From Candidatus Saccharibacteria bacterium UBA3723 (GTDB lineage: Bacteria > Patescibacteriota > Saccharimonadia > Saccharimonadales > Saccharimonadaceae), in assembly GCA_002371895.1 (NCBI GenBank), contig DFHM01000007.1, forward strand, positions 1 through 64,000: a DNA stretch of 64,000 bases. The letters are read 5' to 3'. A program made the translations under genes and the position numbers. This document shows, piece by piece, positions 50,660 through 58,965 of the stretch (within the stretch, counting starts at the first letter, position 1; each line of letters starts with the position of its first letter). The notes beneath the pieces were generated by a model that had not been told where the DNA came from, ran no database searches, and worked only from the letters and a program-made list of their open reading frames with translations.

Positions 50660-51823
50660 ATGAAGGTCAAGAGAGCAGTAAGCATGTTTCTTGCTGGCGC
50701 ACTTTGTGTTTTGTCGGTGTTGGTCCCATCGGCGGATGCAAATGCGGCGTCTGTAACAATCGCAAAATCAACAACAACGGACGATAATACTACCGCCCCG
50801 ATAAGAAGAAGAATTAAAAACTTAAGTGCTGGCACGACAGTCAACGCTATATTCGATTACGAGATTATACCAGACGTCAAAAACCCGGCTGGCGCACTCA
50901 ATGAGCCAACCTCGGTTCAAATCACATTTAATGACGTAGTCGCATCGAGTAGTGAAGATTCTGCGGAAGTAATAGCGGAAGCTTATGGTGTCGTAGATTT
51001 CACGGGCACAACATACACCACCCCTGGTGATTATTTCTATAACATCATCGAGGTTTCTTCTAATAACTCTAGCTATGAAGTTGATGAATACTCTTCATAC
51101 AACTTAATGGTTTCCGTCCGTAACAAGATGGAGGAGGTTGACGGTACCGAATTTGCATCTGGTGATTTGGAAGCAACAATTCTCCAAACAGTCGAAAATA
51201 AAAACACTGGCGAAAAGGACGTAGAGGCACTCTTCGGCGCGCAGGAAACTTCTCGTACGATGTTCCACATTTCGACTGGCGTCGGTGGCAACGCTGGTGA
51301 TCTAGATCACTGCTTCACCTACAAACTAGAAATCATGGAGGGCGCTGGCCTCACAAACGGAGATACTATTGATATCGATTACGATGAAGCTGGCGTAGGC
51401 CTCTGCGATTCCACTGCAACCATCGCAACAGTGGGCGGCTCCACCTATATCTACCTCAAACATCATCAGCAGGCATTTGTTGGTATTGATACATATTCCA
51501 ATATGCTCGAGCTCCCTATCGGTACAAAATACCGCGTTACTAACGAAGGCGACGACGAATATGCAGTTTCTCTAAACAGATACAGTGGTGGCATGGGTGA
51601 AGTTATCGACTTCGAGGAAGGCGAAACTCGTACGACTGGCATCGTAGAAATTACCATGGCAATCGACGATCAGGGTGCAATTTTTAACCACTCCAAGACC
51701 ATGGGTGTCCTTACTGGTGTATCTCTCAAATCTCTCCCATACATCGTCGCAGGCATCATCTCTGCAGTAGGTATTTTCCTAGCCACAAAAGGCTTCATTA
51801 ACGTAAAGGCTAAAAGGAGCTAA
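50660..51823 (+). CDS. FctA-like sortase-assembled pilin 1
   Basis: 387 residues. Signal peptide (about 1-30, cleavage after ANA), then two beta-rich units with the marks of streptococcal T-antigen/FctA pilins: NPAGALNEP..VQITFNDV, the TTPGDYFYNIIEVSSNNSSYEVDEYSSYNLMVSVRN strand set and ENKNTGEKD. The C-terminus GVLTGVSLKSLPYIVAGIIS plus helix and KAKRS tail aligns with the EVPTGV-type sorting signal of FctA, with Leu for Pro. Expected to be cross-linked by isopeptide bonds and polymerised by the sortase at 53518. One base separates it from pilin 2. Confidence 0.75.
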   Translation: MKVKRAVSMFLAGALCVLSVLVPSADANAASVTIAKSTTTDDNTTAPIRRRIKNLSAGTTVNAIFDYEIIPDVKNPAGALNEPTSVQITFNDVVASSSEDSAEVIAEAYGVVDFTGTTYTTPGDYFYNIIEVSSNNSSYEVDEYSSYNLMVSVRNKMEEVDGTEFASGDLEATILQTVENKNTGEKDVEALFGAQETSRTMFHISTGVGGNAGDLDHCFTYKLEIMEGAGLTNGDTIDIDYDEAGVGLCDSTATIATVGGSTYIYLKHHQQAFVGIDTYSNMLELPIGTKYRVTNEGDDEYAVSLNRYSGGMGEVIDFEEGETRTTGIVEITMAIDDQGAIFNHSKTMGVLTGVSLKSLPYIVAGIISAVGIFLATKGFINVKAKRS

Positions 51824-51824
51824 T

Positions 51825-52994
51825 ATGAAAGCAGGCAAATTATTAACTTTAACCTTTGGCGCTGTATTAGCTGTCTCTAGCCTCATTACGCCATACGCTA
51901 GCGCCATGACCTTCGGCGAAGATTTCGATTTCGAAGATGAAAACGGCGTCCCGTTCAGCACTGTTATTGGCGGCACCACAAAGGTATCTTTCAAACGTAT
52001 TATCAAGGGCGTCTCTGGGACATCAAATGTAGATGTAGATTTCATCTATTCCATTACTCCTGGCGCGAACAACCCAGCTGGTTCTACGGATGCACCATTT
52101 TCGGCTGTAGTAGAATTCAACGATGTGACACCAACATACGATGAGGCGACCGGCCAATCTGTCGCAATTGCTACTGGCGAAATCGATTTTGCTGGAACAT
52201 ATTATGAGCGCCCAGGCGACTATGAATACATCATTCGTGAAGCATCTTCGACGAACGAAGCTTATGAATTGGACAGTAACAGCTATACGGCCGTAGTCTC
52301 CGTACGCAACTTTGATGACGGTACCGGTGTCTATATTCCTGGCGGCAAAAACTGGCTTCAGGGTACAGTTGTACAGGGTATGGTAAACAACCTTACTGGC
52401 GAGAAGGAGGATGACCCAACTTTCGGCAACAATGTTACCGAAAAGGGCATGATTGAACTCCTCTCTCAAGAAAGAGGTAATGCGGCAGATGCAGAAATTT
52501 GCTTCGAATATACGCTAAACATTCCGTCCCAGCCAGGTGTAACTACTAATGATATGGTCTTCAATATTGGCTACCAGACCGCGCAGGAATCTGACGGCAC
52601 TGATATTCCTTATTGCGAAGGCAACCCAACTACCGCGAATGTCGGCACGAATACAAAAATCTATCTTAAGCACTGGCAGACTGCATTTATTGGCCAAGTC
52701 GCCAATGGTGCAAACCAGCTCCCAGCCGGCATGAAGTACACTATTACTCAGGCCGCCGTAGATGGCTATCAGACTTCCTGGAATGGTCAGAATGGACTTG
52801 GGGCATTAGCAACGCATAACAGCCTCACTACCGGTGAGCAAACTGTAGCTGCGGGTCGCAATGAGATTAGCTTCGAGAACGTCAAAAACGCAGCTGTCTT
52901 TACTGGCGTAGTCCTTGGCGCACTTCCATATATTATCGCAGGCGTCATCGCTGGTATCGGTGTAGCAGTAGTAATCTTCATCAAGAAGCATTAA
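51825..52994 (+). CDS. FctA-like sortase-assembled pilin 2
   Basis: 389 residues, a divergent paralogue of pilin 1 in the same order: signal peptide ending YASA, TTKVSFKRIIKGV, NNPAGSTDAPFSAVVEFNDV, ERPGDYEYIIREASSTNEAYELDSNSYTAVVSVRN, and a second unit with CFEYTLNIP. C-terminal sorting-like region VFTGVVLGALPYIIAGVIAG with KKH tail. AAAGGAG precedes ATG 51825. Which of the two is shaft and which is tip or base cannot be told; similar size suggests co-polymerising subunits. Confidence 0.75.
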   Translation: MKAGKLLTLTFGAVLAVSSLITPYASAMTFGEDFDFEDENGVPFSTVIGGTTKVSFKRIIKGVSGTSNVDVDFIYSITPGANNPAGSTDAPFSAVVEFNDVTPTYDEATGQSVAIATGEIDFAGTYYERPGDYEYIIREASSTNEAYELDSNSYTAVVSVRNFDDGTGVYIPGGKNWLQGTVVQGMVNNLTGEKEDDPTFGNNVTEKGMIELLSQERGNAADAEICFEYTLNIPSQPGVTTNDMVFNIGYQTAQESDGTDIPYCEGNPTTANVGTNTKIYLKHWQTAFIGQVANGANQLPAGMKYTITQAAVDGYQTSWNGQNGLGALATHNSLTTGEQTVAAGRNEISFENVKNAAVFTGVVLGALPYIIAGVIAGIGVAVVIFIKKH

Positions 52995-53011
52995 AAGGAA
53001 TTTCTTAAATA

Positions 53012-53515
53012 ATGAAGGCAATCGTAGACGAAAAACGCGCTTGGCTATATCTTTGCGCAAAAATCGTCGCGATTGTCTTCATTTTGTGGTTATTATTCGG
53101 TGTATTTTTTGGCATCCGTCGCTACGTGGGAATTTCGATGACCCCATATATCGCAGACGGAGATTTACTCTTTTATACGCGTCTAGATCGCGACTACAAA
53201 TCGGATGATGTCGTGCTATACAAGAAAGACGGGAAGTCTTATCTGGCGCGCATCGTCGCATTGCCGAACGAAACTGTCCGTGCGAGTAAGGATGGTTTTC
53301 TCTACGTAAATAACGAGCAGGCAACCGACGATTCAGTTTGTAATGACGATATTGAAATCAACAATATCAACTCAACTTTTAGTAAGCAGCCTTTTGGCTA
53401 CTTCTTATTAAATGACAATACGGACGATGCTGAAGATTCACGCACCTTCGGTCGTATCGAGGAGAGCGACATCTACGGCAAAGTCATCACGATTATTCGC
53501 ACGAGGAGGCCATAA
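53012..53515 (+). CDS. SipA-like signal peptidase homologue lacking the catalytic lysine
   Basis: 167 residues. Type I signal peptidase fold: membrane helix (about 15-34), box B GISMTPYIADGD with Ser42, and box D SYLARIVALPNETV, where the usual Y-I-K-R has Ala79 in place of Lys. Box E FFLLNDNTDDAEDSRTFG is intact. In Streptococcus pyogenes the pilus-locus SipA is also a non-peptidase that has lost its Ser/Lys dyad and is needed for pilus assembly. Its location between pilins and sortase matches. Probably a chaperone-like assembly factor, though residual activity is not excluded. Confidence 0.82.
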   Translation: MKAIVDEKRAWLYLCAKIVAIVFILWLLFGVFFGIRRYVGISMTPYIADGDLLFYTRLDRDYKSDDVVLYKKDGKSYLARIVALPNETVRASKDGFLYVNNEQATDDSVCNDDIEINNINSTFSKQPFGYFLLNDNTDDAEDSRTFGRIEESDIYGKVITIIRTRRP

Positions 53516-53517
53516 CG

Positions 53518-54285
53518 ATGAGCAAGGCTTCAAGTTATCGCACCTCGGCGAAGATTCGTTCAGTTCTAGAAGTTACCGTAAACGCTCTTGCGTTTTCTAT
53601 CTTCATTTTTATCGCACTTATTTGTATTTATGGCATTTTCGACATGCAGCAGGTTGAAACCAGTAGCGTCCTAGATAGCGACCTCAAGTCCCTCACTCCA
53701 GATAAAACAGATGACAGCATGCTCTCTATTGAGGAATTGCAAAAAATCAATCCAGACATCCAGGGCTGGCTCACGATCGATGGCACGAACATAGATTTTC
53801 CGGTAGTTCATACCACCAACAACTCCAAATATCTCTCGCGTAATTACAAAAATGAGTATTCCGTCACCGGCGCAGCCTTCATGGACTACCAAAACACCCC
53901 GTTTACTGATGATTATTCGGTCATTTATGGCCACCGCGCTACTAGAAAAGTCATGTTTTCCGAGATTACATCCTACAAAGAGCAGGAATACTTTGACGCT
54001 CACCGTACCGGAACTCTCTATACGCCAGACGAAGTATACGACCTCAAGGCTATCGGTTTCGCTATCATTAACGCCACCTCTTGGCATTATTACGACATCA
54101 ACCGCATCAAGAATGGCCGCAATAACGACATTATTAGTTACATCAAGACCGATGGCCATATTGTCGCCACGGATGATTATAAAACGGATAAGCTCCTCCT
54201 CCTATCTACCTGCGATAAAGACTCCAAACACTACCGCAACATCCTCCTCTTGTCCATGACTGTTCGCGGCTCGACAGACAACTGA
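53518..54285 (+). CDS. Class B-like pilus sortase
   Basis: 255 residues. N-terminal membrane helix (about 20-42), catalytic domain with INPDIQGWLTIDGTNIDFPVV and NSKYL typical of class B, His139 in IYGHR, Cys232 in LLSTCDKDS and Arg240 in HYRN. SrtB-class enzymes assemble FctA pili in S. pyogenes, so this is the likely polymerase for the two upstream pilins. GGAGG precedes ATG 53518, 2 nt after the SipA-like gene. No lid typical of class C sortases is seen. Confidence 0.9.
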   Translation: MSKASSYRTSAKIRSVLEVTVNALAFSIFIFIALICIYGIFDMQQVETSSVLDSDLKSLTPDKTDDSMLSIEELQKINPDIQGWLTIDGTNIDFPVVHTTNNSKYLSRNYKNEYSVTGAAFMDYQNTPFTDDYSVIYGHRATRKVMFSEITSYKEQEYFDAHRTGTLYTPDEVYDLKAIGFAIINATSWHYYDINRIKNGRNNDIISYIKTDGHIVATDDYKTDKLLLLSTCDKDSKHYRNILLLSMTVRGSTDN

Positions 54286-54306
54286 TAAGATGTTAAAATA
54301 TAACTA

Positions 54307-55335
54307 ATGAATCCAAATATAGACCTAGAGGCGCTCGAAAAAGAGCGTCAAGAGATAACAGACTTCTTAAGTCAGCCAAACGCCTATGCTGACGCCAATT
54401 TTGCTGCAAAAAACCGTCGCCTTCAAGAACTAGAGGAGCTCATTACGCTTGGCAAAAAGCGTATCCAGCTCCAAAACGACATCAAAGAGGCAGAAAACGA
54501 CCCAGAACTCGCCGAAATGAAGCCAGATCTCGAAAATGAGCTTTCCGAAACAGAGAAGAGACTCACCGAAATGCTTATCCCACGCGACCCTAATGACGAC
54601 AAGCCTGCCATCATCGAAATCCGTGCCGGTGCTGGCGGTGACGAAGCTAGCTTATTTGCTGGCGACCTATACCGCATGTATCTCCGTTACGCAGAAACTC
54701 ATGGCCTCAAGACCGAACTTCAGTCCGAATCTGTTAATGACGCTGGTGGCTACAAGGAAGTAATCTTCCGCGTATCTGGTGACCAACCTTATGGCAAGCT
54801 CAAGTTCGAAGGTGGCGTTCATCGCGTCCAGCGCATCCCAGTTACCGAATCACAGGGGCGCATTCATACTAGTACCGCGACCGTAGCTGTCCTCCCAGAG
54901 GCAGAAGAACATGATCTCGAAATCAACCCAGAAGATCTCCGTATCGATATCTATCGTTCTGGTGGCCACGGCGGCCAGGGCGTCAATACTACCGACTCCG
55001 CTGTCCGCATCACGCACTTGCCGACTGGCCTCGTCGTTGCCATGCAAGACGAGCGCTCCCAACAACAAAACCGCATCAAGGCTATGACGGTTCTTCGCAG
55101 TCGCCTTCTAGAGCGCAAGATTGCTGAGGACCGCGCCAACGCATCTGACGCACGCAAATCTCTCATCGGTACCGGTGACCGCTCCGAAAAAATTCGCACT
55201 TACAACTTCCCGCAGGACCGCATTACTGACCATCGCATCCATTACAGCCGCAGCAACATCTCCGCCGCAATGAATGGCGATATCGAAGATATAATCGAGG
55301 CGCTTCAAGCTCATGAACGTGAGCTCTTGGCTTAA
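54307..55335 (+). CDS. prfA: Peptide chain release factor 1
   Basis: 342 residues. GGQ motif in [24 protein letters not shown] and [15 protein letters not shown] as in RF1. Terminates at UAA and UAG. Leaderless: TGTTAAAAT (hexamer 54294-54299), seven bases before ATG 54307. Overlaps prmC by 23 nt. Confidence 0.96.
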   Translation: MNPNIDLEALEKERQEITDFLSQPNAYADANFAAKNRRLQELEELITLGKKRIQLQNDIKEAENDPELAEMKPDLENELSETEKRLTEMLIPRDPNDDKPAIIEIRAGAGGDEASLFAGDLYRMYLRYAETHGLKTELQSESVNDAGGYKEVIFRVSGDQPYGKLKFEGGVHRVQRIPVTESQGRIHTSTATVAVLPEAEEHDLEINPEDLRIDIYRSGGHGGQGVNTTDSAVRITHLPTGLVVAMQDERSQQQNRIKAMTVLRSRLLERKIAEDRANASDARKSLIGTGDRSEKIRTYNFPQDRITDHRIHYSRSNISAAMNGDIEDIIEALQAHERELLA

Positions 55336-56089
55336 AGAATCTCCTATCGACCATCTAGATAGCGAGCTTATTGTTGCTTTTGTTCTCGGCAAGGACCGCA
55401 CTTTTGTGCACGCCCACCCAGAATACGTTTTTACAGAGGTAGAACTCGCAAAAATCCAGGATTTTGCCACTCGTCGCGGAGCAGGGGAGCCTCTCGCCTA
55501 TATTTTGGGCACCAAGGAGTTTTATGGCCGCAATTTCCGCGTCACTAGGGATACTCTCATCCCGCGCCCAGAGACTGAGGCACTTATCGACCTCGCGAAA
55601 ACCCTAAATGCGCAAAAAATCCTCGACGTCGGGACGGGAAGTGGTTGTATTGCAATTACTCTAGCGCTAGAAATGCCGCAAGCAGAGATAGAAGCCGTAG
55701 ATATTTCGCCAAAAGCTCTCGAAATCGCTCAAGAAAACGCCAAAAATCTCGGCGCAAAGGTCAAATTTTACCAGTCCGACCTATTAGAAAATACCGGAAA
55801 ATACGACATCATCGTTGCAAATCTCCCTTATGTAGACAAAAACTGGGACTGGCTCGGCCCAGAATTAGATTACGAACCAGAAACCGCTCTCTATGCCGAT
55901 GATGGCGGGCTGGAGCTAATCAAAAAGCTCATCAACCAAGCTCCTCAGCATTTAAATCACGATGGCTATCTCCTCTTGGAGGCGGATCGCAGCCAGCATG
56001 AAAAAATCGCCAGCTATGCTAGCGATTATTTCGATATCTTATCTAATCCTAACGACCAGACCTTGGCGTTATGCCTGTGCCTCCGGTAA
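55313..56089 (+). CDS. prmC: Release factor glutamine methyltransferase
   Basis: 258 residues. Methylates the GGQ glutamine of release factors. N-terminal helical domain, [14 protein letters not shown] loop [13 protein letters not shown], and the catalytic NLPY (usually NPPY). Overlap with prfA couples substrate and modifier. Its last 41 bases overlap antisense the 3' end of the next gene. Confidence 0.93.
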   Translation: MNVSSWLKESPIDHLDSELIVAFVLGKDRTFVHAHPEYVFTEVELAKIQDFATRRGAGEPLAYILGTKEFYGRNFRVTRDTLIPRPETEALIDLAKTLNAQKILDVGTGSGCIAITLALEMPQAEIEAVDISPKALEIAQENAKNLGAKVKFYQSDLLENTGKYDIIVANLPYVDKNWDWLGPELDYEPETALYADDGGLELIKKLINQAPQHLNHDGYLLLEADRSQHEKIASYASDYFDILSNPNDQTLALCLCLR

Positions 56090-56615
56090 ACTTCTTTGGT
56101 CCACCCTCAAAAGTCCTTACGCCACCAGCAAATCTATCAATCTGTGCAGCGCGATGCTCAGCCTGTGCCATCCTATTATCTCTAAGTTCTGCGGCAGACA
56201 TGCGACCAAAACCGCGGGTTTTTGATACCTCTTTTGCGCCATTTACCCCTCTGGCAGCGCGGTCATATTTGCGAATACCGCCAGCGTTAAGCTTGGAGTT
56301 CATCTCTTGTCGCGCGAGATAAACGTCGTCTCCACCCGCATCATGAATGGCCTTTTGCGCGTCCGCGAGTGCTTTCTCCTCTACAGACATCGCTTTTGGC
56401 ATAAAATTCCTCTGTTGCGCAACCGACGCCTGTCTATAAGCTTGAATGTTTTGACGGTTCTTTTCTAGTTCAACACGATCCTCAAAACTCTGGTTTGCCC
56501 CCTGTGCAACCCCTAAATATCCGCCATTTTGCGCATCCGCATAGCCAGTACTATGCACAACATCCGCAGAGGTGGTCTTGGTGATTCTCTGGATAAGCTT
56601 AGAATTCAGTGCCAT
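56049..56615 (-). CDS. Basic hypothetical protein
   Basis: 188 residues, not recognised. No signal or membrane segment; rich in Ala, Gln, Arg, Gly, with a helical middle (SVEEKALADAQKAIHDAG) and a Gly/Arg tail ([16 protein letters not shown]). Leaderless: TGTTATAAT (hexamer 56629 to 56624), 8 nt before ATG 56615. Convergent with prmC. Confidence 0.65.
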   Translation of the reverse strand: MALNSKLIQRITKTTSADVVHSTGYADAQNGGYLGVAQGANQSFEDRVELEKNRQNIQAYRQASVAQQRNFMPKAMSVEEKALADAQKAIHDAGGDDVYLARQEMNSKLNAGGIRKYDRAARGVNGAKEVSKTRGFGRMSAAELRDNRMAQAEHRAAQIDRFAGGVRTFEGGPKKFTGGTGITPRSGR

Positions 56616-56705
56616 ATGGCCTCATTATAACACCCAAATTACCCCTGTTCAAAATGTTTATGTATAACATATTTTTCGCTAATGGTAAATTATATCAAAA
56701 TGGTA

Positions 56706-57015
56706 TTGACAAAAATCAAAATCTTTGATATAATAAGTCCAGCTAATTGCAAGACTGCGAAAGGCCTCAGCAAGAAGCGCAAAGTTAACAAATCAGATCA
56801 TTACTGCGTATAATCAATGTACGCAGTAGGAAGAAGGTTGGTTGTAAAACAGCAACCCCGGTATTTTACGTCCCCGCCGGTAAAAAGGGGCTTAATCATA
56901 TATAGCGCTTCGGCGCACCCAGTCGAATAGTCCGTGAACTACACTGCAAGTCCTGTCACGGCAGGCAAATATATGAAAGGGCCCCACAAGAAAGGTGGGG
57001 TAATAGGTGAATACC
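56706..57015 (+). promoter_or_regulatory. Consensus promoter and long structured leader or ncRNA
   Basis: TTGACA (56706-56711), exact 17-bp spacer, TATAAT (56729-56734), start near 56741. The next 275 nt hold six hairpins: TACTGCGTA/TACGCAGTA (56802-56828), GGTTGGTTG/CAGCAACC (56836-56857), CCCC..TTTTAC/GTAAAA.GGGG (56855-56890), GCGC-TTCG-GCGC (56905-56916), CCGTGA/TCACGG (56932-56961) competing with CCTG/CAGG, and CCCCAC/GTGGGG (56982-57000) just before the start of the next gene. It lacks the marks of RNase P RNA, tmRNA and SRP RNA. This also accounts for the gene-free stretch from 56616; 56630-56705 is AT-rich with nothing seen. Confidence 0.6.
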
Positions 57016-57522
57016 ATGGCTAATAACAAAACTCTCGAACAGCTTATCCAGGAACAGAAGGCTTTCTCTGCCAACGTCGGCAAGCGTGTCAACGCGCACA
57101 CCGATAAGAAGGCTCAGGAGGTCAAGACCTTTGTCGCTGCCGCCGGCGGTCGTGCCAACAAGCACACTACCAAGGAGGCAGAAGCTACGCGCAAGCGCAG
57201 CGACGACAACCATGCCGAGACTCGCCGCCACAGCGACGAGAACCATGCTGAGACCCGCCGCAGGATCGCCGCCCTTGAAGAGCGCGTGACTCCTGGTCAG
57301 GTGATCGTCGGCATCATCCTCGGCATCATCGCGGCCATTGCTCTTTGGCTGGCTGAACACGACGTTATCGTGAAGCCGACTGCGTTCGACGCGGCTGGCA
57401 ACGTTACGGCGTACGGAACCGATGTCTTCATGGTGGCTCTGTTGGCTATCGTGCTTGGCATCTTCGTTTTCTTCGTGGTGACTTGGCTTATCGGAGCAAT
57501 CCGTAAGGCCATGAACCGCTAA
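57016..57522 (+). CDS. Coiled-coil protein with two C-terminal membrane helices
   Basis: 168 residues, not recognised. Residues 1-90 are a charged helix with near repeats RSDDNHAETRR and HSDENHAETRR (about 60-82), then membrane helices at about 93-113 and 133-158. The start ATG 57016 has only a weak GGTG upstream; GTG 57007 is an alternative. Codon use (GAC, CGC, GAG, AAG, GCC) is richer in G and C than flanking genes. First gene behind the structured leader, followed after 33 nt by a secreted protein, so the two may work together. Confidence 0.68.
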   Translation: MANNKTLEQLIQEQKAFSANVGKRVNAHTDKKAQEVKTFVAAAGGRANKHTTKEAEATRKRSDDNHAETRRHSDENHAETRRRIAALEERVTPGQVIVGIILGIIAAIALWLAEHDVIVKPTAFDAAGNVTAYGTDVFMVALLAIVLGIFVFFVVTWLIGAIRKAMNR

Positions 57523-57555
57523 TCTGTGCCGTCATATAGAAAGGAAGGTGATAAT

Positions 57556-58746
57556 ATGACGAACAAGGCATTCAGGAGGGGAGCGCTCATTTCCGCAGTG
57601 CTTCTTATCCTCGCAATTTGTGTTTGCGTGCCTAGTGTCCGTTCTAACATCGCTCACCTGGCTTATGCAGCACAGGATCGAGTTGTTAGGTACTTCAATA
57701 ACGAAGTACAGGACGATGGGATTGCAAACAACAACTACAACTTTGGTCCGGACCGCAAGGCTCAGGCCGATAAAGCTGTAGCTGACGGAAAGGCCCAGAC
57801 CGTACAGGAATGGGTCGCAACCAATAACGGTGAAGGGGACTTCTTCTACTCCATCAGTGTCGACCCTGCGCTCTGCGCGGCAGTTGCACTCCATATGGAT
57901 GAGAGCTTGGAGCTTCCCGAAACCATTCTCGTTGACGAGCAGAACGTGCTTATCGGTCAGCGTGCCGATCAGGCGCATCTGCACTTCTTGAAGGACCAGA
58001 AATACTGGGACAGAGCTCAGGAGCTCATCAAGAAGTATCTTACCTCTGGTGAGATTCGCATCGAGCACCTTAGCAACTACACCTCTGCTATGTATATGTG
58101 GAACAACGGACTTGAGGGCAACAAGCCTTCTGTAATCGTTCGTAACACCACTAATGCTGGCGGAGACATGGTCGTGTTTGACCTCGGCAAGCCGGGAATC
58201 GTCAAGTTCAGACTTCAATGTGGTTACCAACCCATTGACATTCCTTATTGGCCTACTCCCGACAAGCCTCCGGTACCGGACAATCCGGAGCCGGACGAGC
58301 CCGAACCCGACGAGCCTACTCTTGAGCCTAAGGACCGCGACGCGGGACCTCAGGCACAGGGTGAAGGTCAGCCTGGTTATGAGGACTTCGGTGGCGGACA
58401 GAACCACGACAACGACACTACTCAGACTGACGAACCGCAGAGCCCGAGCACTTACACTCCGCCTGCAGCTCCGACTGAGGACAAGTCTAGTCGTCCTGCC
58501 AATACCACGTCCGACGGCAAGCCTGATGGTTCTAGCGGTACCCAGAGCGGTTCCCGCACAGTCGATACCGACAACGGCAAGACTGAGAGCCACGGTGGTC
58601 AAGACTACAATGTAGTTGCCGGTGATGGTCAGAATCATACTGACCTGAACCAAGTCCAGGAAACTCACAGTAGCGATACTGTTGAGCCCGCTGTCAAGGA
58701 TGACGGAGTCAACCAGGGCGACCTGGATCCTGACGACGTCGAATGA
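57556..58746 (+). CDS. Secreted acidic Pro/Asp-rich protein
   Basis: 396 residues, not recognised. N-terminal signal or anchor (about 9-27), a folded-looking domain (about 30-230) with DFFYSISVDPALCAAVALHMDES, then a disordered tail of PEPDEP repeats and Gly/Asn/Asp/Thr. No LPxTG or C-terminal helix, so released or held by the N-terminal helix. AAGGAAGGTGAT precedes ATG 57556. Shares the GC-rich codon style of the gene at 57016. Confidence 0.68.
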   Translation: MTNKAFRRGALISAVLLILAICVCVPSVRSNIAHLAYAAQDRVVRYFNNEVQDDGIANNNYNFGPDRKAQADKAVADGKAQTVQEWVATNNGEGDFFYSISVDPALCAAVALHMDESLELPETILVDEQNVLIGQRADQAHLHFLKDQKYWDRAQELIKKYLTSGEIRIEHLSNYTSAMYMWNNGLEGNKPSVIVRNTTNAGGDMVVFDLGKPGIVKFRLQCGYQPIDIPYWPTPDKPPVPDNPEPDEPEPDEPTLEPKDRDAGPQAQGEGQPGYEDFGGGQNHDNDTTQTDEPQSPSTYTPPAAPTEDKSSRPANTTSDGKPDGSSGTQSGSRTVDTDNGKTESHGGQDYNVVAGDGQNHTDLNQVQETHSSDTVEPAVKDDGVNQGDLDPDDVE

Positions 58747-58826
58747 CGCGACCACCTTCTTCCGCGCGGGCCTAAAACCCGAGCACCTTAAAGGAGAGCT
58801 GATCCCGCAAGGGTGAAGTAATCTCG

Positions 58827-58851
58827 GGGAGGGGCGATATTTGCCCCTCCC
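58827..58851 (+). other. Strong hairpin between 57556 gene and LPKTG gene
   Basis: GGGAGGGGC/GCCCCTCCC, 9-bp perfect stem with GATATTT loop. No U-run follows, so either a factor-dependent terminator or mRNA 3'-end stabiliser. Further small stems occur in 58760-58826. Confidence 0.55.
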
Positions 58852-58954
58852 AACTTCCTTGTATTATACTTAGTAATGATCTGGTTTGTAGACGATTAAC
58901 AATGCGGCTAGAGAGATTAAACAAACATTCTTAGAACTAATAACTAAGAAAGGA
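58841..58954 (+). promoter_or_regulatory. Promoter and leader of LPKTG gene
   Basis: TTGCCC (58841-58846), 18-bp spacer, TATACT (58865-58870). The leader ends with a TTCTTAG/CTAAGAA hairpin (58928-58950) directly against AAAGGA (58949-58954). Confidence 0.5.
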
Positions 58955-58965
58955 ATTTATAATCC

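Noticed and set aside
56747..56813. Short basic peptide frame (NCKTAKGLSKKRKV...) in the structured leader
   Set aside because: No start codon in frame after the predicted transcript start and no ribosome site.
56741..57000. RNase P RNA, tmRNA or SRP RNA identity for the structured leader
   Set aside because: The conserved P4 core of RNase P, the tRNA-like end and tag of tmRNA, and the SRP apical loop consensus were looked for and not found.
57532..58755. 407-codon reading frame on the minus strand opposite the secreted acidic protein
   Set aside because: It mirrors the GC-rich plus-strand gene, has no ribosome site and no plausible protein features.
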